A stretch of 64,000 nucleotides of DNA from Eutypella sp. D-1 (GCA_023313575.1 JAJTTP010000004.1:1-64000), one strand, 5' to 3'. Numbered from the stretch's first letter, positions 1 to 12,560 are shown. Notes: generated by a model from the letters alone, not told the origin. Made by a program: numbers and translations.

Positions 1-1
1 G

Positions 2-2602
2 GGCCAGATGGAATACGGCCCCGAAGGACAACATCGGCCGGTGCCATTTAACGATCGGCAACGCCTCGCGACCGAGAGGGAGGTGAGGGAACAAATGGAC
101 AGAGAAGCCGAGCTTAGAGAGCGGGACTTCCGAGAGAGAGAAGCAAGGGAGATGCAGCGGGTGCAAATGGCTGAGGAGCAGCGCTACATGGCGGAAAGGG
201 ACCGCCGTGAGGCTGAGCAGGACAGGGACATGAGGATGCGCGATAGAGCCGCGCGCGAGAGAACCACGTCGGATCCCAGCCGTCATAATAGCCAGCACCC
301 GGGAGACTTCCCACCCCAAGGGCCACAACGACAGCCCCCACCGTATGGCCGGCCCGATCCGAGAGACCCACGCGATTCACGGGATCCCCGGGATATGCGC
401 GACCCGCGCGACCGCCGTGACCCTCGCGATCAACCGCGAGATCCCCGAGATCCGGCAGCGTGGCCTCGGCCTGGGTACGATCAGCCTCCTGGCCCCCCGG
501 CACCTTATGAACAACCTTATCCTCCACGCCAGAATGAGTTTCCTCCCACAACTGCTGGCCCATATGGAAACCACCCAGCTTACGCCCACCACCCACCTGA
601 GCGGTTCCCCCCTGGAGGGCCGCCTCCGCATGCGATTCCCACGAGTCAGCCTGGGCCACCCCCGGTCCACCCGTACGATTCGCCCGAAAGACAACGCCTA
701 GGACTTCCGCACGCACAACACCAAATTCCACAACCTGCGCATCGCACCAGGCCTGGGGAAGAGGGGCCCCCTCCTCCATCAGTGGCTTACGGCAACGGTC
801 CTGTCCCCGCATATATGGACCCGAGATCGCGTCCTGCCGAGGAAGGGCCGCCTCCACCTAGTGGGCAACCGAGGGGTCTGTTGAGCGTTCAGGAGATCAA
901 TCGTAAGGGTAGAGTTTCTCCGCTTCCACAGGCCGTCCAGGGCGCCCAGCCACAGTTGCCAGGACCTACCGACGAACCCAGAATTAAGAGCGAGTTCGGC
1001 CGTATGTTCTCCGGCATAGGAAGCGGCATCGGCGCTCCAAGTCCAGTACCCGGCGGCGCCCAGATCGCACACACAAACGCCACTCTGGCACGCCGCGAAG
1101 ATAGCGATGCCACCCAACATGCGCCGGAGCCTCCCGCAAAGCCACCCGCGCGCGGTAAGCGCCGCAAGGCTAAGGACGACGAAGGCAAAGCCGACGAGGA
1201 TAGCACAGGCCGCAGCACGCCCGCGGGCCGCACGAAGCGCGCAAAGACCAGCGCTCACCATCATCATCACCAGTACGCGCCTCGTTCAAACCCTGGATAT
1301 GAACGTGATACTAACATGAGGCTTAATAGTCATCATCACCATCATCACCATGCCCCCGAGCGGACAGCGTCGCCTCTCCAAGGAGGAAATGGGCTGCTCA
1401 AGAACGTCAAATCCAGCACGCCTATACCATCTCCGACAGGCAAGGATTTTGGCCTGACTCATCATCATCACCAACCGCCAAGGTCGACCCCATCCCAGGT
1501 GCCCAAGCCCGCCCCGGTCCCTGCTGTTCCCGTCCCGAAACCTAAGAAGAAAGTGACGTCGCAGGCTGTTCTCGAGAGCGTTGCCGATCGGCCGCGCAAG
1601 CACCTGGGTGATGTCATCTACAAAGTTCAGCTCAAGCCGGCTGGTCCACATCCACCTAATGCGAAGCACGGGTTTGCCTCGACTCCCGTTCCTCTACCGA
1701 AGGACAGAATCGCGGACAACGAGAACTCCACGCTCACTGTCAAGGTCCCCCGGGCACACCTGACACCGGGAGCGCGGGAAGAGATCACGTCGCGCAGAGC
1801 GATCTGGGGCACGGATATTTATACGGATGATTCTGACGTTGTGGCCGCCTGCATTCATGCGGGCTGGATCCGCGGCGAGTGGGGCGAGGATGTGGATCCC
1901 GACCTGTTGGATCTCCGTAAGCCAACATCGAAGGCGCAGAAACGCGCCCCACCCGCCTCGGCAGACGATCCGCACCAGGAGGTCCTGACAGCACCGCCCC
2001 CCTCGGGTCCCGTCCACGTCCCCACCGGCCGCGACTTGCACGTGACGGTACTGATCCTGCCCGGCCTCGAGAAATACGCGGGGTCGACCCGCTACGGCAT
2101 TTCCAGCCGGGAATGGGGCGGCGTCTACAACGGCCACCGCTCAGAGCACGACGGCATCAGCTTCATGATCTGGAGTATCCGGTGGGTCGACGGTGCGGCA
2201 CCGCAGAGCCGACTACGCGGCAAGGCGCGCCGAGAGCGCATCCATAAGGCTATGAGCGAGATCCTGCGAAGTCAGGTGGTAAACCTCGGGGAGAGGGATG
2301 CCGGGGCGGGTTCGAAAACGAGCGGCGGCGGGAGAAATGGCGGGACGGGCGGTGGAGGAGGTGGTGCCGCTGACCAGGCCGCGGGCGGAATCGATAAGGA
2401 GAATCATCCCGTCGGCGACGTCAATGGGAAGGCGATGACGAACGGTGGATCCGCGACCGCGGCGGCGAACAAAGACGCGAATGGCGGTGCTAACAACCAC
2501 GGCCCGGTTCCGAGAGGAGAGTCCGAAGACATTGAGATGGGAGGCGCTGGCGGAGGAGACACCGACACTGAGAAGCGGACACAGCTCCAGACGGCTGCGT
2601 AA
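2..2602 (+). CDS. RXT3: Rxt3-domain histone deacetylase complex subunit (5' partial)
   Basis: Rxt3 is a non-catalytic subunit of the Rpd3L histone deacetylase complex and acts in the nucleus in transcriptional repression. The reading frame is open to the window edge; the first ATG inside is at position 8, giving 864 residues, so the true N-terminus may lie upstream. Residues 1-90 are charged and probably coiled (E/R-rich). Residues 115-150 are RD/RDP repeats and 150-300 are proline-rich. Three histidine tracts lie near residues 416, 441 and 484. A basic, NLS-like stretch (GKRRKAKDD) lies near 385. The conserved Rxt3 domain covers about residues 520-745, with RRAIWGTDIYTDDSD, AGWIRGEW, ILPGLEKYAGSTRYGISSR and IWSIRWVDGA. 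The tail is Gly/Asn-rich and disordered. The family call rests on the C-terminal domain. The disordered part evolves fast, so the upstream exon structure is unknown. Confidence 0.87.
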   Translation, partial: GQMEYGPEGQHRPVPFNDRQRLATEREVREQMDREAELRERDFREREAREMQRVQMAEEQRYMAERDRREAEQDRDMRMRDRAARERTTSDPSRHNSQHPGDFPPQGPQRQPPPYGRPDPRDPRDSRDPRDMRDPRDRRDPRDQPRDPRDPAAWPRPGYDQPPGPPAPYEQPYPPRQNEFPPTTAGPYGNHPAYAHHPPERFPPGGPPPHAIPTSQPGPPPVHPYDSPERQRLGLPHAQHQIPQPAHRTRPGEEGPPPPSVAYGNGPVPAYMDPRSRPAEEGPPPPSGQPRGLLSVQEINRKGRVSPLPQAVQGAQPQLPGPTDEPRIKSEFGRMFSGIGSGIGAPSPVPGGAQIAHTNATLARREDSDATQHAPEPPAKPPARGKRRKAKDDEGKADEDSTGRSTPAGRTKRAKTSAHHHHHQYAPRSNPGYERDTNMRLNSHHHHHHHAPERTASPLQGGNGLLKNVKSSTPIPSPTGKDFGLTHHHHQPPRSTPSQVPKPAPVPAVPVPKPKKKVTSQAVLESVADRPRKHLGDVIYKVQLKPAGPHPPNAKHGFASTPVPLPKDRIADNENSTLTVKVPRAHLTPGAREEITSRRAIWGTDIYTDDSDVVAACIHAGWIRGEWGEDVDPDLLDLRKPTSKAQKRAPPASADDPHQEVLTAPPPSGPVHVPTGRDLHVTVLILPGLEKYAGSTRYGISSREWGGVYNGHRSEHDGISFMIWSIRWVDGAAPQSRLRGKARRERIHKAMSEILRSQVVNLGERDAGAGSKTSGGGRNGGTGGGGGGAADQAAGGIDKENHPVGDVNGKAMTNGGSATAAANKDANGGANNHGPVPRGESEDIEMGGAGGGDTDTEKRTQLQTAA

Positions 2603-4080
2603 GCCACCCCTACCTCACCTACCTACCTACTTCCATCTGGGTTGCAGTGCGGTATATGTAGAGACCGGGAAAACGATCTGTGGGTGGATACGTTTTATCT
2701 GAATGGCAGAGAGAGTTTGGCAACCACCTGGAGGGTGTTATATACACGGGTATATGGGTTAGGGTACTAGATAAAGTAGCTTATGTAGCTTACCTCATCT
2801 CATGTAACTCAGGAGAAGCATGTCGAGACTACACTACCTAGATATTAGCGATCTGGACGAGAAGCAGAGACAGATATGGGTGGCAGAGTAGGGAAGAGAG
2901 GAGAGGAGAGGACTTACATGATCTTGGCAGAGCAAGGAACAGACAGCCCCAGAGAGAAAGGGGGGGGGGGGGGGGGCGACAGAAAGCTATTAGCGTTTGC
3001 GTTTGCTTTGGCTTAGCTATACTTCTACGTTACGATACGTTACGTTGCGTTATGGTTTTATGTCGTGGTATGTTATGTCATGGTATGTCATGGTATGTAG
3101 TCTGCATGGCACGGCATGGCACGGCAGGGTGCTGCAGGGTGCTGCATTGCGAATATCATCATAGCATAACATATTGTGTCCGTCGGTTTCGATGTTGCTT
3201 GTTGTGGCTGTGCATTTGTATATGTATATGTATATGTATATGGGGATATGAAGGTCTCAGTTCTCATGTTAGGTCTTGGTGATTTAGTCACTTGAGTGCT
3301 GGTGAATAACTTGGTATTTATTCTGCTTTACCTACTTATCTACCTATGCCTGACTGGTTTGTTTCTAGGTCTTTCTCGCTTGGGAAGTTATTCATTAGGA
3401 TGTGTTACCGGGAATTGTGCTTTACGCAAGTGTAGTGGAGCTCTTTTATGATGAAGAAGATCAGATATAGTGAAGCTGAGGACCTTAAGTACGGTGATCG
3501 CCAGGTGTAAACGTAAGGGGAGCAACCCCCCCTCCTACAAAAAGCCAAAGCTCTGGGATAGTGGTCTATTACTTTAAGATGCCAAGATACGATTCCTATT
3601 ACCCTATCTCCCTATATCCGTTCCTCCGATCTTCTCTACGTGACAGGGTGGTGATTAGTAGCACTACATGCTCTATGTCTATACGGATTGAGCAAAGCGC
3701 TATGGTAGTGTCCAAGTCGAGAAATGTTGAATCTTTTCATCATATCATTTGGTCATGAGTGTCTCCTCGAAATACTCTAGGAAGACTACTTGAATACGGA
3801 CCTCGTGCAAGGTGGAATATGATGTACGATACATACGTATTCTCTCATTACGAGGCCCCTACTTATATGTGCCGTCCTCTGTTGTAATGGGGTAAAATAA
3901 CAATGCCATCTGGAAGAGCCTACGTCTCACGCTTTTAACCCTTTTCCTTGCCTATAACTATAAGTTAAGCTTAATAATCCTTTTTATAATCTTCCTAAAG
4001 CTAGCCGTGTAACTGTCCACTTAGGACCCCCCTAGGCGCAAATTCCAACATGCCGATAATATTACACTGCTAACTTGTGC
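2603..4080. other. 3' UTR and intergenic region with simple repeats
   Basis: No gene is supported here. It holds a 17-base G run (2960-2976), short tandem repeats of CATGGTATGT- and GCACGGCATG-like units (about 3050-3150), and a TATATG microsatellite (about 3217-3243). Small ORFs here run through the repeats and look fortuitous. The last 5 bases (TGTGC, 4076-4080) are the target-site duplication of the retrotransposon that follows. Confidence 0.6.
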
Positions 4081-4282
4081 TGTTAGTTATTAGTGGTCAC
4101 TGGTATGGACCCATATACCAGTAGGAAGTACTTATATACCTATCTCCCGTTTATATAAAGATACGGGCTTCGCTTATATCCCTTTTAAATAAAAAGATAA
4201 ACCTTAAACCAAAATATAACATTAATCTTACCTTTTTTTATTCTGTTAATATTTCTTTCTTTTACGTATATATTTATTAATA
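4081..4282 (+). repeat. left LTR of the copia element
   Basis: 202 bp starting TGTTAG and ending in TTAATA, the mutated form of CCAACA in the right copy. The outer (left) part is only lightly mutated and the inner part is heavily AT-converted, the mirror image of the right LTR. Confidence 0.9.
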
Positions 4283-7200
4283 TTAATTAATATTATTAAA
4301 TAAATATAATAATATAAATTAATAAAATTAAAAAAGTTATTATTACGATAACTTAAAAATCCTTTCGCGTTAATATTATTAAAAATTTTTTATTATTACT
4401 TTTTTTTATCCGTTTTTATAACGGATAATAATAAACCCTTTTTTATTTATATTATTATATAACACTCTTTTTTTATATTTATTAACATTATTATTATTAT
4501 AAGAATTACTTTTATTATTTAATATATCGGATAATTAATAATAAGCCGAATTTTTAAAAGCCGTTAAAAAATAACCTTATACCGAAACCTTTTAATAAAT
4601 ATTAACGTAAAAGGAAATGGAAAAAATTAAAAATATATTATTATAACTTTTTAATTATTTATAAAAACGTATTACTTTATTTATTTTATTTTTTAACTTT
4701 ATAGTTATAATTTAGATAAAATTCGACTTAATATAGGTTATTAATTTTTAAAAAGTAATATAAACGTTATTAATTATCGATAATTTTTAAAAAATTAATA
4801 ATAAGTTAAAAACTAACCGGATAATTAAAAAAGCTTTCGAGCAATATTAAAACTATTTTTAAAAATTTATAAAGGTAAATTTTAAAGTTATGTTAAAAAC
4901 GTTTCGGTTTATATTAAAAACCGTATTAATATAAAAAAGCGTATACGTTAAAAAATATAATATTACTTTTATAATAATATTAGCTAATTTTATTATATAA
5001 TTTAAATTTCTGGTATAAGATTTTAAAAAATTTAAATTAATAAAAGGCCGATAACTTAACGCTTTAGTATAAAAAATTTCGATTTATAATACGAAGTAAA
5101 AACCAGTTTATTTATAAATTTATAAGCTATTTATTTATTTTAATTTACGGCTTAAAATATTTATAAAGCCGCCCGGTAAATTTTAATAATAATTAAAAAT
5201 TTTAACGGTATAAATTATATTATAAAAAATAATAATTTCCGTTAACCCGTTTTTTATAACCGCGTATTAATTTTTTCCCTTTAATTTAAACTAATTACCC
5301 CTTTTTTTTCCTTTATTTTAATAAATAACCCCGTTAAACCTTAACCCGGTTTTAAAACGTTTAAATCCTTATAAAATATTAAACGTTTTTTCGGTACTTA
5401 ATAACCTTTCTCCCTTTAAACGGACCTAACCTTAACCCTTTCCTATACAGTTTACATAACCCCCTTTTACGTAATTTATATAACCCCTTTTTTTATAATT
5501 TATATAGCCCCCTCCTTCCGGGAATGCTAACCTAAGATACCCGTACCAGTATTTATATTTTTTAAGATACCCCTAACCTGGATACCTTTAGCCTGGATAC
5601 CCTTAACCTGGATATTTTTACGGTTATCCGATTTATCCGCTTTACCCGGGCTATTTCCTTTAATTAATAGGAAATAATTAATGGCCTCCTGGACAGCTAT
5701 ATTTAATAATAAAAAGGGATAACCGGACCGTTCCTTTTTTAAAAATCCAGATTAACCTATATATTATAGGATTTAAAAAATTTCCATATTAATTTTCGGC
5801 GTTACCTTTTTTTTAAATAATTATCTTAAATAAAGAACCGGGGCCCGTAAAGATTTTAAAAAATTACAATTCCTTTTTTTAAACGGTATTTAAGCTTATC
5901 CCGGAACTTAACCTGTTATTAAAACGGATATTTATACTTATTAATAATTAATAAAAGTAAATTTATTATATTATCCCGCCGATTAATATTTTAAATAAAT
6001 TATATTTATCGATTATTATAAAATAATTTAAAAAAGCTTAAAATAAAAAAAATAATTATACGGGAAAGGTTTATAATATTTTAAAAAATAAATTCCGTTT
6101 TTTTTAATATATATTATATTAACGGTATCCGGTAAATACAGTTTTACGTTATATTTTTAATTATTTTATTAAAACGTGTAATATTATATTTTTTTATAAC
6201 ATTTTTTATTATTTAATATTTACCGATATATATTTCGTTATAAAACGTTATTTTAATACCGAATAAAATAAGATTTAGTATTATTATAATTAAACTTTTA
6301 TAACTTTTTTTAACATTAAGGTTAAAAACGTAAATAAAAGCGATTTAAAAATATTTTAAATTATATTTAATAAACTTTTTTTATATTAAAAAGTATTAAA
6401 GCCCGATTTCCGAAAAAAATAATAATTAATCGTTATTATATACCGAGCTTACCGTATAATTTTTTAATTTTAATATACTTTTTTCGAATTTATTACTTAT
6501 TTTAAAAACTTAATAAATAAATTTTATGCTTTTATCAGTATTTATAAAGTTATAAAAAAAGCCAGTTAATATATAATTAATAAAGATAATAATAATAATA
6601 GCAGTAATAACGAAAATAATACTTTTTATATTAACCGTAAATATTATTAAAAATAAAAAACCGATAAATAATAAAACCGTAAATACTGGATATATAAAAA
6701 AGAAAAGTGCTAATTTATTAAGTATTTAAAACGGGAACGTAAGGAAATAAAAGCTTAATAAAAGGTTAAAAAAGTATTTCGCCGTATTAATTATGCCGTT
6801 TTTTTTATTAAGTATAAAAGAAATAAATTTATTTTAAAACCCAAGGAAAAAGATATTACGGGACATTTTAACCGTTTAAATAACGGTTAATATTTTATAA
6901 CTATTTACTTATTTAATTAAACTTTTTAATATCGAATCGATTTTTTTTTACCGATTATAAAAAATAATATTCCCGATATTATATTCGTTTTAAATAAATA
7001 TATTAAAAGCGTATTTTAAAAAATTATATTAAATATAAATATTATTAAAATATTTATTAAAAAAAAGGAATAATATTTTATTTTAATAAAAGAATATTTT
7101 AATTAACGATTAAAAATGGATAAAAATTATATAAAAAAATTAATATCCGTTTCGGAAATAGACCCCGTATTAAATTATTTAGTACAGTTTTTATTAATAC

Positions 7201-10190
7201 CTTTTTCGGATAAGTTAATTTTTACATAATAAAAATAAATACTTTATTTTTAATATTAATTAAAAATATGGATCGATTCGGTATATATTTTAATAATATT
7301 ATTAATTAGTTAATCGGTAAAAACGGTATAACGGTTAACGTTATTCGGAAATAAAAATATTTATGGTTTAAATTTAACGATATTATTTATTTTACGGAGA
7401 TAAAATTACGTAAAATTTATATACGTTTCGGACATTTATTTATTAATAAATTATATAACTTTTTAAATAAAGTAAGATACGATATTAAGATCGATATTTT
7501 TAAAAAAGTTAATAAATTTTATTATTATTATTAAATTAAAAGTAAGGTATTTTAAAGGTTTAAATTTAGTTTAAAAGATTTAAAAATAAATTTTAACTTT
7601 AAAGTAATCGTTAATATAATATATTTAAATAAAAAGCCTGTTTTTTATATTATTAACGTAATTATAGGATTTTAAGCAATATATTTTATAAAAAATATAT
7701 TAATTAAAAAGATATAAGACGTATTTAAAAAGTGCTAAATCGATATATATTTAAAACCCCCGGATATTATTATTTATAACGCGGGAATAAATTTCGATAA
7801 TATTAAATTTTATAATAAAATACGTTTTATTAAAATTATTTATTATTAAGTACCGGTAAAAGCATATTAGTCCATTAATAAGGTGGAAAAATATTATGGC
7901 TTTATTTGTAAAATTTACGAAATTATTACGGAAAAACTTAAAAATATTAAATTAAAATTATTACGTTTATAAATGGTAATAAAAGCGGTTAATAATATAA
8001 TTAATTTTCACGGCCTCGTTTTTACCTTATTAATTTTTAAAGCTTATTTTCGAATTAATATAAATTTACCTTTTACTTTTATATAAATTTAAAAAGCTTA
8101 AATAATGTAAAAAGTTATAACGGAAGTTAAAAAGATTAAAACATAAAAATCGGTTTAAAATGCGTTAAATATTAAAAATGGCCCGAATATGTAAAAAATA
8201 TTTTTAAAATTACTTTTTTTAAATAACAAAATATTTATATATAAAAAAAAAAGAAAATGGAAAAATTTATTTAAAGTTATTACGGTAATTGATAAAAACG
8301 TAACGGTAAATTTAAAAATAATAAAAGGTATAATAATTTTCCGGAGCTTATATGTTAAACTTTATATTTAATTAAAAAATGTCCTTATTTAAAAAAAGCT
8401 AGTAATTATTCCCGGTAAAAAAGTTAAGATAATATAAATAAACTTTTAATACGTTAATATTAAAAAAAAAAACGATAAAATATTAATTTTTAAATTAAAA
8501 GCAGATAAAAAAGTTATAACGTTTAAAAACTTATTCGAAGTTTCCGATTTTAAAAAATTAAACGCTTTATTTAAAAAAGGCATTTTATAACTTAAAATAT
8601 ATAACGTTATTATATATTAAAATATAACAGTTTTTAAATTAAAAATAATTTACGAAATAAAAAGTAAAAACATTTTATTATTATATAAAAAGTTATAACT
8701 AATTATTTAAAGTTACGGAAACCCCGATAAAAGTTTTATTATAACTTACGCATTTATTATTTAATAAGTTAATTAACGCTTTATTTTAATAATAACCTTT
8801 ATTTTACGGCTTAAAAAAATAAAAATTATAATATAAAATATTATTATGGTTTATACTTAATTTAAGATATTAATATAACGGATTATTTTTATATAATTAT
8901 TTACCGAATTAAAAAATAAATATTTTAAAAGGACGTTATTATATATTATTAAATTATTATACGGATTTATAAAATTAGGTATTTATTAGTTTAAAACTTA
9001 TTTATAATATTATTAATAAAAGTTATATATAAAATTATTAACTTTTAACTTTTATTTATTAATATCGGATTTAAGATTATTCGGGATTACGGGATTTTAA
9101 ATAAATAATATATTTAATATCGGTATTACGGATTTTTTAACCTTAGAAAATAAGGCATTTACCGAAATAAGAATTAAAACACGTTTATAAAAAATATTAA
9201 AAAACGGATCGACCGAAAATTTTAACGGTTTACGAATTATTATATATAAACATAAAGTAATTGTTATATAAAAAAGATAAGTTAAAAAATTGGAACTTTT
9301 AAATATAAAAGTACCTTTTTTAAAATTAATAAAAAAAATACGTTAAATAATAAGCACGCGGAGTTTATATCGTTTTTATTTATTAATTAAAAGCTATTTT
9401 TAATTATTTTACGGTAACATAATATATTAAACCCGGTTTTAAAAAAATTAAAATATTAAATGTTAAAATTAAATAATAAATAAATAATAAAAACCGTAAA
9501 CTTAATTATATCGAATTAAATCTTACGAAATTAAAGTTATACGTATTTATCGACGGGTTATTTATTAATAATAAAGATATAAATTTATAAATCGGATATT
9601 TTATCGTTTTAAGTAATAAGGAATTAAAAGATTATAATAATAAATTAAATATTAAAAACAATATTATTTATTAATTATTTATTAAATATAAACGTATTAT
9701 TTATAACGTTTTAACTAATAAAATATACGGTATAATTTAAAGTTTTAACGTAAAATATGTTTTATATTATACGTTTAATACCATTTTAATACGTTTATTA
9801 TTTACCCGGGCTTTATTAATTTTATATATTAATTTTTTCTTTTTATATTAATATTTAATATAAATAGGTAATATTAATAAAAAGAAATTAATAATCGATT
9901 TAATAATATTACGATAATTTTATAAAAATAAGGAAATTAATAATATTCGATAAATTTATAACATTTATAATCTTACCGATACCATAACGAAAACCACTTT
10001 TAATAAGGTTATAAAAATATTTATTAAAAATAATTAAATTATTTTAAAATTAAAAGGTTAAATAAAACGGGAGTAATAATATTAACGTTTATTATTTAAT
10101 TATTTAATTAATTATTTATTTATTTATTTATTTTTATTTTTTTTAATAATATTTCGTAATTAATTAATTACGAAAAAAAAACAGAGTAAA

Positions 10191-10392
10191 TGTTAATTAT
10201 TAATGGTTATTAATATGGACCTATATACCAGTAAAAAGTACCTATGTACCTATCTCCCGTTTATATAAGGATACGGGTTTCGCCCGTATCCCTCCTAGAT
10301 AAAAAGATAAACCTTAAACCAGAATACAACACCAGTCTCACCCCCTTTCATTCTGTTATTATCTCTTTCCTTTACGTACGTACCTACCAACA
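10191..10392 (+). repeat. right LTR of the copia element
   Basis: 202 bp starting TGTTAATT and ending ACCAACA, followed directly by the TGTGC duplication. Its right half is nearly free of RIP while its left half is mutated. Confidence 0.9.
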
Positions 10393-10397
10393 TGTGC

Positions 10398-11055
10398 AGC
10401 GGGACCAGCGTGGGATTCGCACTATTGTGTTGTCTACAGTTTGACCAGTGACACCAGGCTGACGGCTTGATTCAAAGCGATAGGCCATATACGTGGTACC
10501 GGGACAGTGGCGGCGGGACCCAACATACCTCCAAGCCCGGTAGAATGCCGGCGCCGTATACGTAGCGTATCATCGGCCCCGGCAGCCGGTGCTGACAAAG
10601 GTCTTATAACGGGTATTCGGACATAAGCACTGCGGTCCCGTTTCACTGCATAGCCGATGTCCCGTGCGCCACCCGCCACCGGCAGCCTTGCGATGCGTAT
10701 TTCGCCCAGAAAAGGGGCTGTAGGGTCAGGAGAACGTCGGATTTAATGGCCGTTGCTAAGGTCCAGGTGCAGCTTCATACTCAGATCCTTACTGCACAGA
10801 GTTACCTACTTAGGTAATTGTTCGAGGTTCACTGCTTGGAGGCTATTTGCGGGACGTTTTAGTGACACGTGACCTATAAGGGACAGACTTAGAGAGATGT
10901 ACAGAAATGTAAATATAAGAGATCGCAAGTTTTGGCCTTCTCTTGAGCTGGCGGGAACAGCACTTTCACCAAACAGAGAATAGAACTCACACGGAATCGG
11001 AATTAAGGCATAATTAAAGATATTGAAGAAGGCTTCCTCCCTCTAACTCGTCACC
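10398..11055. other. intergenic region between copia element and SDR gene
   Basis: GC content returns to normal at once after the element. No coding region is supported. The last 150 bases are the likely promoter and 5' leader of the SDR gene, with an AT-rich AAATATAAGAG near 10910. A short minus-strand ORF (10434-10679) matches nothing I know. Confidence 0.5.
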
Positions 11056-12181
11056 ATGAACCCCGTGAACACAAAGCCGTACCAGATCCCATCGGACGCT
11101 CTCTGGTTTGGTACGTCATTCTTTGCCGTGCCGGCATACCCTACAGCAAGACCAGGACGTGAGGCTTCGCTGACTTCGATGTCTCTAACCTCTCACCCAA
11201 CGCAGTAACCGGATGCTCCCAGTGTCTCGGGCGAGGCCTGTGCGAAATCATCACCAAGAACCCGTCCCATCGTCTCATCGCTACCGCGCGCAAGGTCGCC
11301 GACCTATCCTACCTGCCGAACTCAAACCCCAACATCCTGAAGCTCGAACTAGACGTGTCGTCCGCAGCGTCGGTAAATTCAGCGTTCAAGGAAGCAGAAG
11401 AGCGATGGGGGCGCGTGCCGGACAAGAAGCTGCGCCTCGACGTTGTGATCAACAACGCGGGATACTCGCTCGCGGGGGACACGGAGAACGCGACCGAGCA
11501 GCAGGTCGAGCGCCACATGCAGACACTGTTCCACGGAACCGCCCGGGTCACGGTGCGCGGCGTCCGGAGCATGCGCGAGGGCGCGGCCGATGGCCGCGGG
11601 GGGCTGATCATCAATATCTCCTCGGCCGCCGACCTATGCGCTTTCCCTGGGACTGCGTATTATCACGCTAGCAAGTTCGCTGTCCAGGGCTTTAATGAGT
11701 CCATGGCGAGAGAGGTCCATCCTGATTGGAACAGTAAGTCTGCCATAGATGTTCACAACTTATTAGTCTCCCTCTCGCATCTCGTCTCGCTTTTTCAAAA
11801 TCGTGATTTGTTTCGGCTAACCACACCGTGCTTAATCCAGTCAACTTCTGCCTCGTCGAGCCCGGCATGATCAAAACCAACTTCGAATCGACATCGAAGG
11901 ACCGGATCCCGCCGCACCCGGGCTACGCAGCACCGGGAACACCACGCGTCGTCCTAGCCGAGTACGTCGGCCAGCACATGAGTAAGGGGTTGGGCGCGGC
12001 GCCGGAACTCGTGGCCCAGACCATCTACGGCATCGCCACGCGCGGCGCCAAGGTCCCGTTGCGCCTGCCGCTCGGTTCCGACTGCTGGGGCTTGGCCAGG
12101 TCGAAGTTCGCCGGCCTCGTCGACGAGCTCGATGCCCTCAAGGAGCAGAGCTTTATGGGTAGCAACCAGGGGTCCTTTTAG
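11056..12181 (+). CDS. short-chain dehydrogenase/reductase (3 exons)
   Basis: NAD(P)H-dependent oxidoreductase of the classical SDR family; substrate unknown. The exons I infer are 11056-11110, 11206-11733 and 11841-12181, giving 307 residues. Introns begin GTACGT and GTAAGT and end CGCAG and CCAG. Frame is kept across both, and the second junction restores a normal SDR sequence (PDWN-INFCLVEPGM). The start is the first ATG before the glycine motif. Visible signatures are VTGCSQCLG (cofactor motif), INNAG, NISSAA and the active site YYHASK, with an EPG motif following. The middle glycine of the cofactor loop is replaced: TGCSQCLG has Cys where Gly is usual. It sits between a dead retrotransposon and a gag-like ORF, with another SDR 2.7 kb away. 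A role in secondary metabolism is possible but only inferred. Confidence 0.85.
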
Positions 12182-12560
12182 GGCGTTTTGGGTAGAGATG
12201 GGGGCTAGGCCGTTTTAGGGTCCTTGTGGGCCTCATGATAGACCCTTGAGGGCGGGGACCGCGGGGTGCAGTCTCTTAGAGCGAGTCGAGTTCAGATGAG
12301 ATTTTCTACATCTCCCACCTAATGCTTTGCCTCCCAATATACTACAAGACATACAACAACGCAAAGCAAAATTGTGAACCTAGTTATTAAACCTGTCATT
12401 ATACTAGCTTCCAGTGTTCATTTTTAAGGTTTATATACTGCTATTGCAACGAATCCACTACCCACGACGTCGGATTTAGCGCGAAAGTTATGAGCCCGGC
12501 GCTTCTACGATGCGCAAGATAGTTACAATTAGAAAACCCCTCTTTCTATAGCTCATCGCC
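12182..12560. other. intergenic region
   Basis: 3' end of the SDR gene and promoter of the next ORF. Nothing else is recognised. Confidence 0.4.

Larger units (their letters stand above)
4081..10392 (+). mobile_element. RIP-degraded Ty1/copia LTR retrotransposon, full length
   Basis: A complete 6312-bp element is bounded by two 202-bp LTRs (4081-4282 and 10191-10392). The LTRs align at a constant offset of 6110 with no indel, and almost every difference is a transition. It is flanked on both sides by TGTGC (4076-4080 and 10393-10397). A purine-rich tract (about 10172-10190) just before the right LTR sets plus orientation. The interior is extremely AT-rich, poor in CpA/TpG but keeping CpG, which is typical of RIP. 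Protein remnants can be read in the plus frames. An integrase core lies at about 7631-8060, with P-V-F near 7637, then PPD and NAG around 7760-7790. A copia-type reverse transcriptase lies at about 8900-9350 (LYG motif, FGITGF). An RNase H-like remnant lies at about 9530-9900. Integrase before RT is the copia order. Stop codons sit where Gln or Trp is expected. The element cannot encode protein. Confidence 0.9.

Noticed and set aside
114..857. 247-residue minus-strand ORF
   Set aside because: Antisense of Rxt3; no family features.
3052..3291. ORFs on both strands over short tandem repeats
   Set aside because: Low complexity; composed of repeat units only.
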